In this document: positions 33,852 to 43,104 of the stretch, piece after piece | How the letters are laid out: every line of letters starts with the position of its first letter | How positions within the stretch are numbered: position 1 is the first letter of the stretch | Source of the DNA: Nocardia transvalensis NBRC 15921 | Lineage (GTDB): Bacteria > Actinomycetota > Actinomycetes > Mycobacteriales > Mycobacteriaceae | Reading direction: 5' to 3' | Length of the DNA: 64,000 bases | NCBI RefSeq assembly: GCF_000308875.1 | Contig: NZ_BAGL01000124.1 | Span: forward strand, 93,862-157,861 | The notes under the pieces: model-generated | Told to the model about the DNA's origin: nothing | The model's database searches: none | The model's input: only the letters and a program-made list of their open reading frames with translations | Made by a program: the position numbers and the translations under genes

Positions 33852-34799
33852 TCAGGCCGAGGCGAAGACGGGGCGCAGGCGCCGCGGATCGGGATCCGCG
33901 CGACGCGCGACGCCGAGATGGTCACGCAGTGCCGGGGCGGGCCCGCGCAACCGCACCGTTCCCGCCCCCGACAGCGCGGGCACGGTGTGTTCGACGAAGC
34001 GGGGAATCGCGGCGAGATCGAGCCGGATCAGGACGCCCGCGGTCTCCCATGAGGCCAATTCGCTGATGCGGGAGACCAATTCGGGATCACGGCCGTCGAG
34101 CCGCACGTGGATGGCGACCGTGTCCGGCAGTTCGGACGCGGCGGCGGGATGGTCGCGGGTGGTCACGAAGGCGATATCGGCCACCGCGGCACGGCCCGCG
34201 TCACCGGGCCGGTAGTCCCACGCCACCACCGGTTCGCCCTGCGGTGTCGTCGGCACGTTCAGGGGCCCGGTCGTCGCGTACACGCCGGTGTGATCGGCGT
34301 AGCGCACCTCCGCTTCGGGTGGCCGGCCGGTGAGGTCTTCGGCCAGCGAGGCGGCGGGCCAGGTGCGCCACAGCGCGCGGGCGGCGGTCACGGCATCGGC
34401 GAGCAGGGCGGCCCCCGTGGGCGCGTCCGGCGGCGCCCAGCTGCCGTGCGGCGGACTGCCGAGCGCGAGGGCGTGGTCGGTGCGCGAGGCCAGCCACCCC
34501 CCGCGCCCGCGCGCGATGTGGTCGAGCGAGGCGGTGCGCCGCGCGATATTGAAGGGATGGTCACGCTGCGGGGCCGCCGCCACGATCAGGCCCAGCCCGT
34601 GCGTGCGGCGGGCGAAGAAGACTCCCGCCAGCGTGGGGTCCAGGGCGCCCGGCGGCCTGCCGGGCGATGCCCGGTCCGCGCCGAGGACGACGTAACCGAC
34701 GCCCGCCTGGTCGAGAAGTTCGGGCGCCCGCTCGAAATCCGTGCCCACCGATCGGGCCAGCTGATCGTCCGGAACCTCCACTCCGAGAACGACAGTCAT
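33852..34799 (-). CDS. Luciferase-fold (LLM) oxidoreductase, divergent member
   Basis: This 315-residue protein resembles a shortened DszA/NtaA-type monooxygenase. It has the FNIARRTASLDHIARGRGGW segment (about residues 83-102) and a region TGPLNVPTTPQGEPVVAWD equivalent to the FMN-binding loop. It is about 120 residues shorter than the two full-length paralogues in this operon and may be a partner subunit or act on a different substrate. It starts 1 base after the substrate-binding protein stop. Confidence 0.8.
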   Translation of the reverse strand: MTVVLGVEVPDDQLARSVGTDFERAPELLDQAGVGYVVLGADRASPGRPPGALDPTLAGVFFARRTHGLGLIVAAAPQRDHPFNIARRTASLDHIARGRGGWLASRTDHALALGSPPHGSWAPPDAPTGAALLADAVTAARALWRTWPAASLAEDLTGRPPEAEVRYADHTGVYATTGPLNVPTTPQGEPVVAWDYRPGDAGRAAVADIAFVTTRDHPAAASELPDTVAIHVRLDGRDPELVSRISELASWETAGVLIRLDLAAIPRFVEHTVPALSGAGTVRLRGPAPALRDHLGVARRADPDPRRLRPVFASA

Positions 34800-34800
34800 C

Positions 34801-36438
34801 TCAGCCTCGCTTTCCGGATCCGTTGTCGATCCACGCGTTGTAGAACCAGGGCACCGAATTCGCGGCGTTGGCGAAGCCGCGCACCCGCGGGGCGACCGCG
34901 AAGATCTGCGTGTCCTCCAGCAGCGGGATGGTGTACGCGTTGTCGATCACATAGTTCGTGTACTCGCGCACGAGTTCCGCGCGGCGGCGCGGGTCGTTCT
35001 CGACCAGCTGGGCGCGCAGCAGGCGGTCGACGGTCGGGTCGCCGCCCTTCAGCGCGTACAGGTCGCCGCCCTTGCTGTCGTAGTTCTGCCACAGCCGCAC
35101 CGGATCGGGCGACGGCCAGCCGTTGCGGCGCAGCCCGACCTGGTCCTGCACGCTCGCCGACGGGTAGTTCGCGAAATCCGTCTGCCGCACCACCAGATCG
35201 ATGCCGATCCGGCGCAGTTGCCGCTGGATCAGCTCGTACAGGGGCCGGGCGGTGTGGTCGTAGACGTCGACGTAGATGAGCACCGACAGCCGCTGCCCGT
35301 CCTTGGTCCGGAAGCCGTCGCCGTCGCGGCTCACCCAGCCCGACGCGTCGAGCAGCCGTTCGGCCTCCCGCGGGTCCGAACGCACCGCGTCGGAGCGGTC
35401 GGTGTACCCGGGGAAACCGCGGGTGACGATGTTCTGCGCGGCCCGCCAGTTGTCGGTGTAGAGGGTGCTCAGAATCTCCTGCCGATCGATGCCGTACCCG
35501 ATCGCCTTGCGCACGGTGATATCCCGCAGATACGGCGCGGTCTGGCGGACGTCGAGGGTGTTGGCCAGGCCGGGCGTCCGGAGCCCGCGCACATCGAATC
35601 CCTCGCCGCGCAGCAGCTGCTCGTCCGGTGGCTGGGTGTAGCGGATGGCGTCGGCCTGGCCCGCGCGCAGGGCGCCGACCCGGATGCTGTCCTCGGTGAC
35701 GGGTATGACCGTGACGGTGTCCAGATAGGCCTCGCCCTGATGCGGTGCGGTGGCGGGCGGCCAGGCGTAGCCGCGGCGCTTGGCGAGGACGATCTTCTTG
35801 TCCGGGACCTCGGATTCGACGGCGAACGGCCCGGATCCGATGAGATTGGTGGGCACCGACTGGGTTTCCTTGTCGGCGTCGATCGTCCGGTCGGCGACCA
35901 GACCGGCGGTATTCATCGACAGCACCGGGATGAGCGGTGCGTAGGGCTGTTCGAGGACCACGGTCACGGTGCGCGCGCCGGGATCCGCGGTGATGCCGGC
36001 GGCCTTGGGCAGCGCCGGATTCCGGATGATGCCTTTGGCCTTGTCGCCGTTGAACTGCCAGTCGAGATTGCGGCGCACCGATTCCGCGTCCAGCCGCTGG
36101 CCGTCGCTGTAGCTCACCCCGTCGCGAATGGTGAACCGGTACTCCCGGCCCGACCCGTCGACGGTCCAGTTCTCGGCGATCCAGGGCACGAATCGGAAGG
36201 TCACCGGGTCCTGATAGACGAGCCGATCCAGGACCTGATCCTTCACCAGGCTGTTCTGCCAGTAACTCACCTGCACCTGCATCGAGGCCACCGCCTCGGC
36301 ATCGAGGTAGGTCAGGTGCCCGCCACGGCCGGGCGTGGTGGGCCGCCCGGTCTCGTCGGCGGGCGCGCATCCGGCGGCGATGGCGGTGACAGCGAGCGCG
36401 GCGGCCGCGGTCCGGACCGCCCGATCGAGAAGCGTCAT
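34801..36438 (-). CDS. ABC substrate-binding lipoprotein, dipeptide/oligopeptide (SBP_bac_5) type, importer 1
   Basis: This is a 545-residue exported lipoprotein. The lipobox ends at Cys24 (AVTAIAAGC), and the mature part has SBP_bac_5 hallmarks (WTVDGSGREYRFTIRDGVSY, IGYGIDRQEILSTLY, LLDASGWVSRDGDG). It overlaps the dual ATPase gene by 4 bases. It belongs to importer 1 (permeases 39882-38054, ATPase 38051-36435). Proteins of this family also bind nickel-chelates, glutathione and xenobiotics, so a peptide ligand is not certain. Confidence 0.93.
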   Translation of the reverse strand: MTLLDRAVRTAAAALAVTAIAAGCAPADETGRPTTPGRGGHLTYLDAEAVASMQVQVSYWQNSLVKDQVLDRLVYQDPVTFRFVPWIAENWTVDGSGREYRFTIRDGVSYSDGQRLDAESVRRNLDWQFNGDKAKGIIRNPALPKAAGITADPGARTVTVVLEQPYAPLIPVLSMNTAGLVADRTIDADKETQSVPTNLIGSGPFAVESEVPDKKIVLAKRRGYAWPPATAPHQGEAYLDTVTVIPVTEDSIRVGALRAGQADAIRYTQPPDEQLLRGEGFDVRGLRTPGLANTLDVRQTAPYLRDITVRKAIGYGIDRQEILSTLYTDNWRAAQNIVTRGFPGYTDRSDAVRSDPREAERLLDASGWVSRDGDGFRTKDGQRLSVLIYVDVYDHTARPLYELIQRQLRRIGIDLVVRQTDFANYPSASVQDQVGLRRNGWPSPDPVRLWQNYDSKGGDLYALKGGDPTVDRLLRAQLVENDPRRRAELVREYTNYVIDNAYTIPLLEDTQIFAVAPRVRGFANAANSVPWFYNAWIDNGSGKRG

Positions 36439-38051
36439 GCCGCGTTCACCACCGTCGCGGGCCGCGGGACGGCGTCGAGCAGGCGGCGGGTGTACTCGGC
36501 GGCGGGCGCGTCGAAAACCGCACGCGCCGGGCCGGTTTCGACGAGCGCGCCGCCGTGCAGCACGCTGACGTCGTCGGCGATCTGCCGGACCAAGGCGAGG
36601 TCGTGGGAGATGAACAGCAGCGTCAGATCCAGGCCGCGTTGCAGCCCCAGCAGCAGGTCGATGATCTGCGCCTGTACCGAGACGTCCAGCGCCGAGGTCG
36701 GTTCGTCCAGGACGAGAATGCGCGGATCGGCCACGAGTGCGCGGGCGAGGACGACGCGCTGGCGTTGCCCGCCGGACACCTCGGCCGGTCGGCGCGCGCC
36801 GATCTCCGGCGGCAGCCCGACCCGCTCCAGCGCGGCCAGCGCTTGCGCCCGGCGGGTGACGCGGGTACCGATCTTGTTGATGGTCAACGGTTCCGCGACG
36901 GATTCGGCGATCGGCAGGCGCGGATCGAGGGCCGCGAGCGGATTCTGCTGGACCAGATGCAGCACCCGCGACCGTTCTCGCCGCAGCGCGGGGGTGGACC
37001 AGGCGCGGCTGTCCAGGCGGGCGCCCTCGACGATCACCTCGCCGGAATCGAAGGCGGTCAGCCCTGCGAGAACGCGCGCGAGAGTCGTTTTGCCGGAACC
37101 GGATTCGCCGACGAGCGCGTGCACCGACCCGGCCGTCACCGAGAAGCCGACGCCGTCCAGCACGGGAGCGCCGGCGCGGTAGGACTTGGTCAGGTCGCGC
37201 ACCTCGAGCACCGCCGGGCCGTCGGGCGCGGGCCGCTCGTACTTGTCGGGCGAGAGCGCGGGCGCGTCGCCGATCAGCCGGCGGGTGTAGTCGTCGGCGG
37301 GGAATCGCAGGACGTCGGCGGTGGCGCCGGATTCGCGGATCACGCCGTCGGACAGCACCACTACGCGAGTGCTGCGGTGCTCCGCGAGGGCCAGATCGTG
37401 GGTGATGAAGACGATGCCGAGGCCGCGTTCGCGGCGCAGATCGTCCAGCAGGTCCAGGATCCGGCGCTGCACGGTGACGTCGAGCGCGGAGGTGGGTTCG
37501 TCGGCGATGAGCAGGTCCGGATCTCCGGCGACCGCGATCGCGATCAGGGCGCGCTGCTGCTGGCCGCCGGACAGCTCGTGCGGGTACTGCCGTGCCCGCG
37601 CCTCGGGTGCGTCGATGCCGACCCGGTCGAGCAACTCCACCGCCCGCCGTCGCGCCGCGCGCGGGCGTGCGATGCCGTGTGCGACCAGCACCTCGGCGAT
37701 CTGGCTGCCGACGCGTTTCAGCGGGTCCAGCGAGCCGAGCGGATCCTGCGGCACGAAACCGACCGTGCCGCCGCGTATTCCGCGCCACCGGCGGCGGCCG
37801 AGGCGAGTGACGTCCAGGCCGTCGATGCGCACGTTGCCCGCGACGATGCGGCCGCCCTCGGGCAGCAGCCCGAGTATCGCCCGCGCGATGGTGGATTTGC
37901 CGGATCCCGACTGGCCGACGACGGCGACGACATCGCCCCGGCCGACGGTGAAACTCACGTCCGAGACGACCGGCCTGCCGTCGTGCGGGCCGGCGGCGGC
38001 GTAGTCGACGCTCAGGTGTGACACCGCCAGTAGCGGTTCGGGGGATGCCAT
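36435..38051 (-). CDS. Dual ABC ATPase (DppD-DppF fusion type), importer 1
   Basis: This 538-residue protein has two complete ATPase domains. Domain 1 has Walker A GQSGSGKST, signature LSGGQQQRALIAI and Walker B LLIADEPTSALD. Domain 2 has GESGSGKTT, VSGGQRQRVVLAR and ILVLDEPTSALD. Such fusions energise dipeptide-class importers. It starts 2 bases after the permease stop and overlaps the binding-protein gene, so importer 1 is fully co-transcribed. Confidence 0.95.
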   Translation of the reverse strand: MASPEPLLAVSHLSVDYAAAGPHDGRPVVSDVSFTVGRGDVVAVVGQSGSGKSTIARAILGLLPEGGRIVAGNVRIDGLDVTRLGRRRWRGIRGGTVGFVPQDPLGSLDPLKRVGSQIAEVLVAHGIARPRAARRRAVELLDRVGIDAPEARARQYPHELSGGQQQRALIAIAVAGDPDLLIADEPTSALDVTVQRRILDLLDDLRRERGLGIVFITHDLALAEHRSTRVVVLSDGVIRESGATADVLRFPADDYTRRLIGDAPALSPDKYERPAPDGPAVLEVRDLTKSYRAGAPVLDGVGFSVTAGSVHALVGESGSGKTTLARVLAGLTAFDSGEVIVEGARLDSRAWSTPALRRERSRVLHLVQQNPLAALDPRLPIAESVAEPLTINKIGTRVTRRAQALAALERVGLPPEIGARRPAEVSGGQRQRVVLARALVADPRILVLDEPTSALDVSVQAQIIDLLLGLQRGLDLTLLFISHDLALVRQIADDVSVLHGGALVETGPARAVFDAPAAEYTRRLLDAVPRPATVVNAA

Positions 38052-38053
38052 GG

Positions 38054-38899
38054 TCAGCCGACCTTCTTTCGGATGAGGTGGGCGAGGCGGCTCAGCGTCA
38101 TGACGGCGAGCACGATCGCCAGGGAGGGGAACAGCACCAGGGTCGGATGCGAGTTGATGTAGTTGCGGCCTTCCGAGATGAGCAGTCCCCATTCGGGATC
38201 CGGCGGCTGCGCGCCGTACCCGAGGAAACTCAGCGAGGCGATGGCCAGGATCGCGGCGCCGAACTGGAGGGCGGCCAGCGAGAGCACCGCCGAGTACGCG
38301 TTGGGCAGCACGTGGCGGAACAGCAGCCGCAGATGCCCGGCGCCCATATGCTCCCCGGCCTCGACGAACGGCAGGTGCCGGATCTCCAGCACCTCCGAGC
38401 GCGCCAGCCGGGCGAAGACCGCGACCGAGGAAACACCCACCGCCACAGCGGCGTTCACCGTCCCGAAGCCGAGCGCCACGATGATCGTGATGGACAGCAG
38501 CAGGGTGGGGATCGACAACAGCACGTCCACCACGCGCCCGACCACGCTGTCGACCAGCCGCCCGAAATACGCGGCCACGAGCCCGAGCGCGGTGCCCGCG
38601 ACCAGCCCGATCGCGACCGCGACGAACGAGCCGGAGATGGTCGCCGCGGTGCCGACCACGATGCGGCTCAGCAGATCCCGCCCGATGTAGTCGGTGCCGA
38701 AGGGGTGCGCCGCCGTCGGTCCCGACAGCGGCGGCGCGATGTTCTCCTGGAACGCGTCGTAGGGCGCGAGGGCGGTCGGGGCGACGATCATGGCGGCGAT
38801 CAGCGCCAGGACCACGATCGCCGCGAGGTCCAGGACGCTCAGCGGGAGGCGGCGTCTCGACGGCTGCGGGACGGCGGCGACGGCCGGGACGGCGGTCAT
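38054..38899 (-). CDS. ABC permease, DppC type, importer 1
   Basis: This 281-residue permease has the DppC N-terminal region (FGTDYIGRDLLSRIVVGTAA, about residues 72-91) and the coupling-loop sequence EHMGAGHLRLLFRHVLPNA (EAA motif). It has about six transmembrane helices. It overlaps the DppB-type gene by 4 bases. Confidence 0.93.
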   Translation of the reverse strand: MTAVPAVAAVPQPSRRRLPLSVLDLAAIVVLALIAAMIVAPTALAPYDAFQENIAPPLSGPTAAHPFGTDYIGRDLLSRIVVGTAATISGSFVAVAIGLVAGTALGLVAAYFGRLVDSVVGRVVDVLLSIPTLLLSITIIVALGFGTVNAAVAVGVSSVAVFARLARSEVLEIRHLPFVEAGEHMGAGHLRLLFRHVLPNAYSAVLSLAALQFGAAILAIASLSFLGYGAQPPDPEWGLLISEGRNYINSHPTLVLFPSLAIVLAVMTLSRLAHLIRKKVG

Positions 38900-39882
38900 G
38901 TCAGGGCCGCCTCGGCCGGGCGGGCGACGTCGGTCTGCGGGACATGGTTCGTTCTCCTGATCCGCGGGTCGATGAGCGGGTAGACGAGGTCGACGAGGAG
39001 ATTGATCACCACGAAGGTGATGGACACCGAGATGACCACCGCCTGGATGATCGGGGTGTCCTGGTTGCGCACGGCGGTCTCGGTGAGGTAGCCGATGCCG
39101 GTGCGGCTGAACACCGTTTCGGTGATCACCGACCCGGCCAGCAGTTCACCGACGGTGATGGCGACGATGGTCACGGTCGGGATCGAGCCGTTGCGCACCA
39201 CGTGCCCGAAGACGATGCGCGGCGACGACAGGCCCTTGGCCCGCAGAACCTCCACGTACGGCCGCCCCGCCGCGTTGGCCAGCCCCTGGATGAGGATCTG
39301 CGCGATCGGCGCGGCCACCGGCAGGGCGAGGGGTATCGCCGCGAACAGCACCGACCGGAACCCCTCGTCCCGCACCGCGGACATCCAGTCCAGCCGGAAC
39401 GAGACCACTTGCAGCACAAGCAGCCCGGAGACGAACGCCGGAACCGACAGGAAGATCGGCGGCAGCGTGCGGGCGGTCTCCCGCAACGGCGCCCACGGCG
39501 CGAACACCGCCACCAGGGCCAGGGCGAAACCGATGAGCGCGGCCAGCACGAACGCCGTCGACGCCAGCGCCAGCGTCGACGGCAACGCCTCGCCGAGCAA
39601 CCGGGACACGGGCTGGCCGCTGTTGAGCGAATAACCGAGATCCCCGGATACCAACCGTTCGAGCGAAATACCGAATTGCACATACACGGGCTGGTCCAGG
39701 CGGTAATAGGCGCGCAACGCCGCGGCATCCTCGTCGGAGATCGGATTCTCCGGATTCGCGATCTGCTGTTCGATCGGATCGCCCGGAAGGACGTTCAGCA
39801 CGAAGAACACGGCCGAATAAGCCAGTGCCACAACGAGTATGGCTTGGCCTATCCGCCGCAGGAGATAACCGGACACCTGCAC
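38896..39882 (-). CDS. ABC permease, DppB type, importer 1
   Basis: This 328-residue permease has the classic DppB start (YLLRRIGQAILVVALAYSAV), the FVLNVLPGDP motif, and the coupling loop EVLRAKGLSSPRIVFGHVVRN. It is the first gene of importer 1 and lies 6 bases after the aldo/keto reductase gene, so importer 1 continues the long operon and has no obvious promoter of its own. Confidence 0.93.
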   Translation of the reverse strand: MQVSGYLLRRIGQAILVVALAYSAVFFVLNVLPGDPIEQQIANPENPISDEDAAALRAYYRLDQPVYVQFGISLERLVSGDLGYSLNSGQPVSRLLGEALPSTLALASTAFVLAALIGFALALVAVFAPWAPLRETARTLPPIFLSVPAFVSGLLVLQVVSFRLDWMSAVRDEGFRSVLFAAIPLALPVAAPIAQILIQGLANAAGRPYVEVLRAKGLSSPRIVFGHVVRNGSIPTVTIVAITVGELLAGSVITETVFSRTGIGYLTETAVRNQDTPIIQAVVISVSITFVVINLLVDLVYPLIDPRIRRTNHVPQTDVARPAEAALT

Positions 39883-39888
39883 TGCCGT

Positions 39889-40899
39889 TCACCCCAGCTG
39901 AAGATCGACGGCCGGCGCTTCCGTACCGAGATGCTGCGGCCGCAGCGACCGATGGCCCGCCACCCGGTCGGCCAGCGTCCCGAGCCGGTCCCGCTGGGCC
40001 GCCGACAATTCGACCGTCAGGGCGCCCGCGTTCTCCCGGACATACTCGGGGTGGCGGGTACCGGGGATCGGCACGACGTCGTCGCCCTGCCCGAGGACCC
40101 AGGCCAGCGCGACCTGGGACGGGCGGACCTCCAGTTCGGCGGCCACCGCCACGACCTCGGCGGCGAGCGCGCGGTTGGTGTCGAAGTTCTCCTCGGCGAA
40201 GCGCGGGTGCGCCGTGAGCTGCGCCTTGACGTCGTCGCGCGAGTGCACCGTGCCGGTCAGCCAGGCCCGGCCGAGCGGCGAGTAGGGCACCAGGGCGATG
40301 CCCAGTTCCCGCGCCACCGGCACGGTCGATTGCTCGATATCGCGGCTGAACACCGACCATTCGCTCTGTAGCGCCGCGATCGGGTGGACCGCGTGGGCGC
40401 GGCGGAGGGTGGCCGGGCCCGCCTCGGACAATCCGAGGTGGCGCACCTTGCCCGCCTCGACGAGTTCCTTCAACGCGCCCACGGTGTCCTCGATCGGGAC
40501 GGCGGGGTCCACGCGGTGCAGGTAGTAGAGGTCGACGTGGTCCACGTCCAGACGCCGGAGGGACGCGTCGATGGCGGACCGGACGTATTCCGGGCGGCCG
40601 TCGATCCGCGCGTCCGGATTGGTGGTGCGGTCCACGGGATTTCCGAATTTGGTCGCGATGGTCGCTTGATCGCGGCGACCTTTCAGCGCCCGGCCGAGCA
40701 GGATCTCGCTGTGCTCGGGACCGTAGACGTCGGCGGTGTCGAAGAACGAGATCCCGGACTCCAGGGCCGCGTCGACGACCTCGCGCGCCGCACGTTCGTC
40801 CGCCGGCTCCGCGCCGGTCCGGAAGCTCATGAAGCCCAGGCCGATCGGTGAAACCCGTGGCCCGCCCGTACCGAGTTGTCTTGTCGCGCTGTCGGTCAC
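39889..40899 (-). CDS. Aldo/keto reductase (Tas/YajO-like)
   Basis: This 336-residue TIM-barrel reductase has catalytic Asp/Tyr in FFDTADVYGPEHSE, Lys in TIATKFG and His in YYLHRVDP, with cofactor-binding IPGTRHPEYVRENAGA near the end. It lies between the two importer modules in the long operon (34-base gap upstream, 6 downstream). It could reduce an aldehyde or ketone released by the monooxygenases or the TauD-type enzyme (inference). Confidence 0.92.
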   Translation of the reverse strand: MTDSATRQLGTGGPRVSPIGLGFMSFRTGAEPADERAAREVVDAALESGISFFDTADVYGPEHSEILLGRALKGRRDQATIATKFGNPVDRTTNPDARIDGRPEYVRSAIDASLRRLDVDHVDLYYLHRVDPAVPIEDTVGALKELVEAGKVRHLGLSEAGPATLRRAHAVHPIAALQSEWSVFSRDIEQSTVPVARELGIALVPYSPLGRAWLTGTVHSRDDVKAQLTAHPRFAEENFDTNRALAAEVVAVAAELEVRPSQVALAWVLGQGDDVVPIPGTRHPEYVRENAGALTVELSAAQRDRLGTLADRVAGHRSLRPQHLGTEAPAVDLQLG

Positions 40900-40933
40900 A
40901 GTTGTCTCCTGGTGTCGTAGTCGTGAGCGGCCG

Positions 40934-42178
40934 TCAGCCGGTGTGCTGCCGGAAGTTGTCGCGCAGGGTCGTGCCGGTGTATTCGCGCCGATGGACGCCG
41001 CGATCCCGGAGCACCGGAACGATGTGCTCGGCGAACTGCGGCAGCGACTCGGCGAACACCGTGAAGCCGTCCGCGGCGTCCCGGTCGACCCAGCCGGTCA
41101 GTTCGTCCGCGATCGACTCGGGTGTTCCGAACACCCGCCGATGCCCGCCGCCGCCGAGCACGAGGAACCGGCGCAGCGTGAGATCGGGCTGCCGCCGCGC
41201 CAGATCGACACCGCCCTGCGCGAATCCGATCGAGCGGGTGCCCGCGGTCACCGCGATCTCCGGCGGGAGGGGCCCGTCGAGGTCCGCCGTCTCCGGGTCC
41301 AGGCCGAACCGGGCCAGCGACCGGCGCAGCGTATCCGTGCTCTCCAGCGCCTGTTCCGCGTCGTGCAGCAGTCGGTGGACCTCGTCGGTGGTGCTGCCCA
41401 CGCTGAAGAAGATCCCCGGCAGGACGAGGACGCTCGCGGAGTCGCCGCGCACGCCGCGCGCCTCCTTGTTCAGCCGTTGCCGGTAGTCCCGGGACGCCTG
41501 TTCGTCGACGCCGACCGAGAAGACGGCGTCGGCGAACCGTGCCGCGGTGTCGATGCCCTGGTCCGATCCGCCGGCCTGGAAGATCACCGGCCTGCCCTGC
41601 CGCGAGCGCGGCAGTTGCAGCGGCCCCGCGACGGAGAAGAACTCGCCGCGATGGTCGATCGGCGAATGCCGCAACCGGTCGAGGTCCCACGCCTCGGTGA
41701 CGTCGTCGGGCCACGACGCCCAGAGCTTGTCGACGACCTCGGTGAATTCCTGTGCGCGACGGTATCTCTCGGCCCGGGGCGGCGCCTCCTGGCTCCCGAA
41801 GTTGCGGGCCACGGCCGGGTCCATCGTGGTGACGACGTTCCAGCCCGCGCGGCCGTGGGAGAGGTGATCGAGCGACAGGATCGACCTGGCCAGCGCGTAC
41901 GGCGTGCTGTACGTGGTCGATACGGTCGCCACCAGGCCGACGTGCTCGGTCTCGCGGGCGAGCGCGGGCAGCACCACCAGCGGGTCGAGATAGGCGTACC
42001 CCTGCCCCCTCGGGGCCAGGCCCTGCGAGTCGGCGAAGAACACCGTATCGACCCGCGCCCGCTCGGCCAGGCGCGCCGAGCGGGCGAAGTCATCGATATC
42101 GATGAACGGATGCGACCCGTCCGGAGCCTGGAGGGGCCCCGGAATCAGGTTGACCGCGAAGCGGATATATCGGCTCAT
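40934..42178 (-). CDS. Flavin-dependent monooxygenase, NtaA/SnaA/DszA (LLM) family
   Basis: This 414-residue luciferase-fold enzyme is closely built like the one at 32538. It has SLDHLSHGRAGWNVVTTMDP (about residues 109-128), PVIFQAGGSDQGIDTAA and the C-terminal HRREYTGTTLRDNFR typical of the family tail. The start overlaps the dioxygenase stop (ATGA). It likely oxygenates a hetero-atom substrate brought in by one of the importers, using FMNH2 from a reductase encoded elsewhere. Confidence 0.92.
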   Translation of the reverse strand: MSRYIRFAVNLIPGPLQAPDGSHPFIDIDDFARSARLAERARVDTVFFADSQGLAPRGQGYAYLDPLVVLPALARETEHVGLVATVSTTYSTPYALARSILSLDHLSHGRAGWNVVTTMDPAVARNFGSQEAPPRAERYRRAQEFTEVVDKLWASWPDDVTEAWDLDRLRHSPIDHRGEFFSVAGPLQLPRSRQGRPVIFQAGGSDQGIDTAARFADAVFSVGVDEQASRDYRQRLNKEARGVRGDSASVLVLPGIFFSVGSTTDEVHRLLHDAEQALESTDTLRRSLARFGLDPETADLDGPLPPEIAVTAGTRSIGFAQGGVDLARRQPDLTLRRFLVLGGGGHRRVFGTPESIADELTGWVDRDAADGFTVFAESLPQFAEHIVPVLRDRGVHRREYTGTTLRDNFRQHTG

Positions 42179-43104
42179 GCGCCCAGGAACGGCTGCCCGG
42201 ACACCCGCTCCGACTCCCGCCCGTCGACACCCCGGGGCACATCGCCCTCCAGGGTGACGCGGTAGAGCACCCGGTCGTGCCCGAGATGTCCCGCGTCCGC
42301 GATCGCCAGATGCGCGGTGGCGCGGTTGTCCCAGAACGCGATACTGCCCGGCGCCCACCGGAATCGGACGGTGTACTCGGTCCTGGTCGCCTCCGACCAC
42401 AGCAGCTGGAGCAGCCGCTCGCTCTGGTCCGGGCTGAATCCGCGGATCTCGCGCGCGCCGCGGGTGAAGCCGGGGCTGACGAACAGCGCCCGCTCGCCGG
42501 TCACCGGATGTACGCGGACCGCCGGGTGGTAGGCGACGAGGTTGGCCTCCTCGACCTTGCGGGCGCGCTGGCTCCCCGTGGTCGCGCGGGTCTGGAACTG
42601 GTGCTTGATATCGAGGGTGTCGGCGAAATCGCGGAGCTCCTTCGGCAGATTCTCGTACGCGGCAACGAGATTCGTCCACGCGGTGTCGCCACCGTAGGGC
42701 GGCAGGATGTCGGCGCGCAGGATCGACGCCGCCGGTGGGTTCACCAGCGCCGTGACATCGGTGTGCCAGCTGTGGTCGTACGAGGTCCGCGGCCGGCCGA
42801 GGTTCTTCTCGTACCGGCGGCTGTCGATCGGCAGGATCTCCGGGAAGCCCTCCGGCGGATTCTCCTCGTGCGGATGCGCGGGAGTGACCTTGCCGAACCG
42901 CCGGGCGAAGGCCACCTGCTCGGCGTGCCCGATCCGCTGCTCGCGGAAGAACACGACCTTGTACTCGTGCAGCGCGCGCCGGATCTCGGCGACGGTCGCG
43001 TCGTCGAGGTCCTCGCGCAGGTCGACGCCGGTGATCTCGGCGCCGATATATCCGGCGACCGGAACGATGTCCAGTCCCAGGCGGGACGCGGGTACAGCCG
43101 TCAT
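42175..43104 (-). CDS. TauD/TfdA-family Fe(II)/2-oxoglutarate dioxygenase
   Basis: This 309-residue dioxygenase resembles taurine and alkylsulfate dioxygenases. Iron ligands are H114-x-D116 (WHTDVTA) and H265 (RATAHLAIAD), with 2-oxoglutarate-binding Arg about 282 (LYRVTLEGD). TauD-type enzymes release sulfite from sulfonates or hydroxylate other substrates. The gene overlaps both neighbours by 4 bases, locking it to importer 2 and a flavin monooxygenase. This is the main reason to infer organosulfur use. Confidence 0.93.
   Translation of the reverse strand: MTAVPASRLGLDIVPVAGYIGAEITGVDLREDLDDATVAEIRRALHEYKVVFFREQRIGHAEQVAFARRFGKVTPAHPHEENPPEGFPEILPIDSRRYEKNLGRPRTSYDHSWHTDVTALVNPPAASILRADILPPYGGDTAWTNLVAAYENLPKELRDFADTLDIKHQFQTRATTGSQRARKVEEANLVAYHPAVRVHPVTGERALFVSPGFTRGAREIRGFSPDQSERLLQLLWSEATRTEYTVRFRWAPGSIAFWDNRATAHLAIADAGHLGHDRVLYRVTLEGDVPRGVDGRESERVSGQPFLGA

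Noticed and set aside
34801..37788. A 995-codon minus-strand frame that seems to fuse ATPase and binding protein
   Set aside because: The upstream two-fifths are Arg-rich out-of-frame sequence under the dual ATPase gene. The binding protein starts at 36438 with a lipoprotein signal.
42175..43104. Assignment of the TauD-family gene as taurine dioxygenase itself
   Set aside because: The family covers many substrates, and its importer neighbours are dipeptide-type, not TauABC, so a specific taurine role is unsupported.
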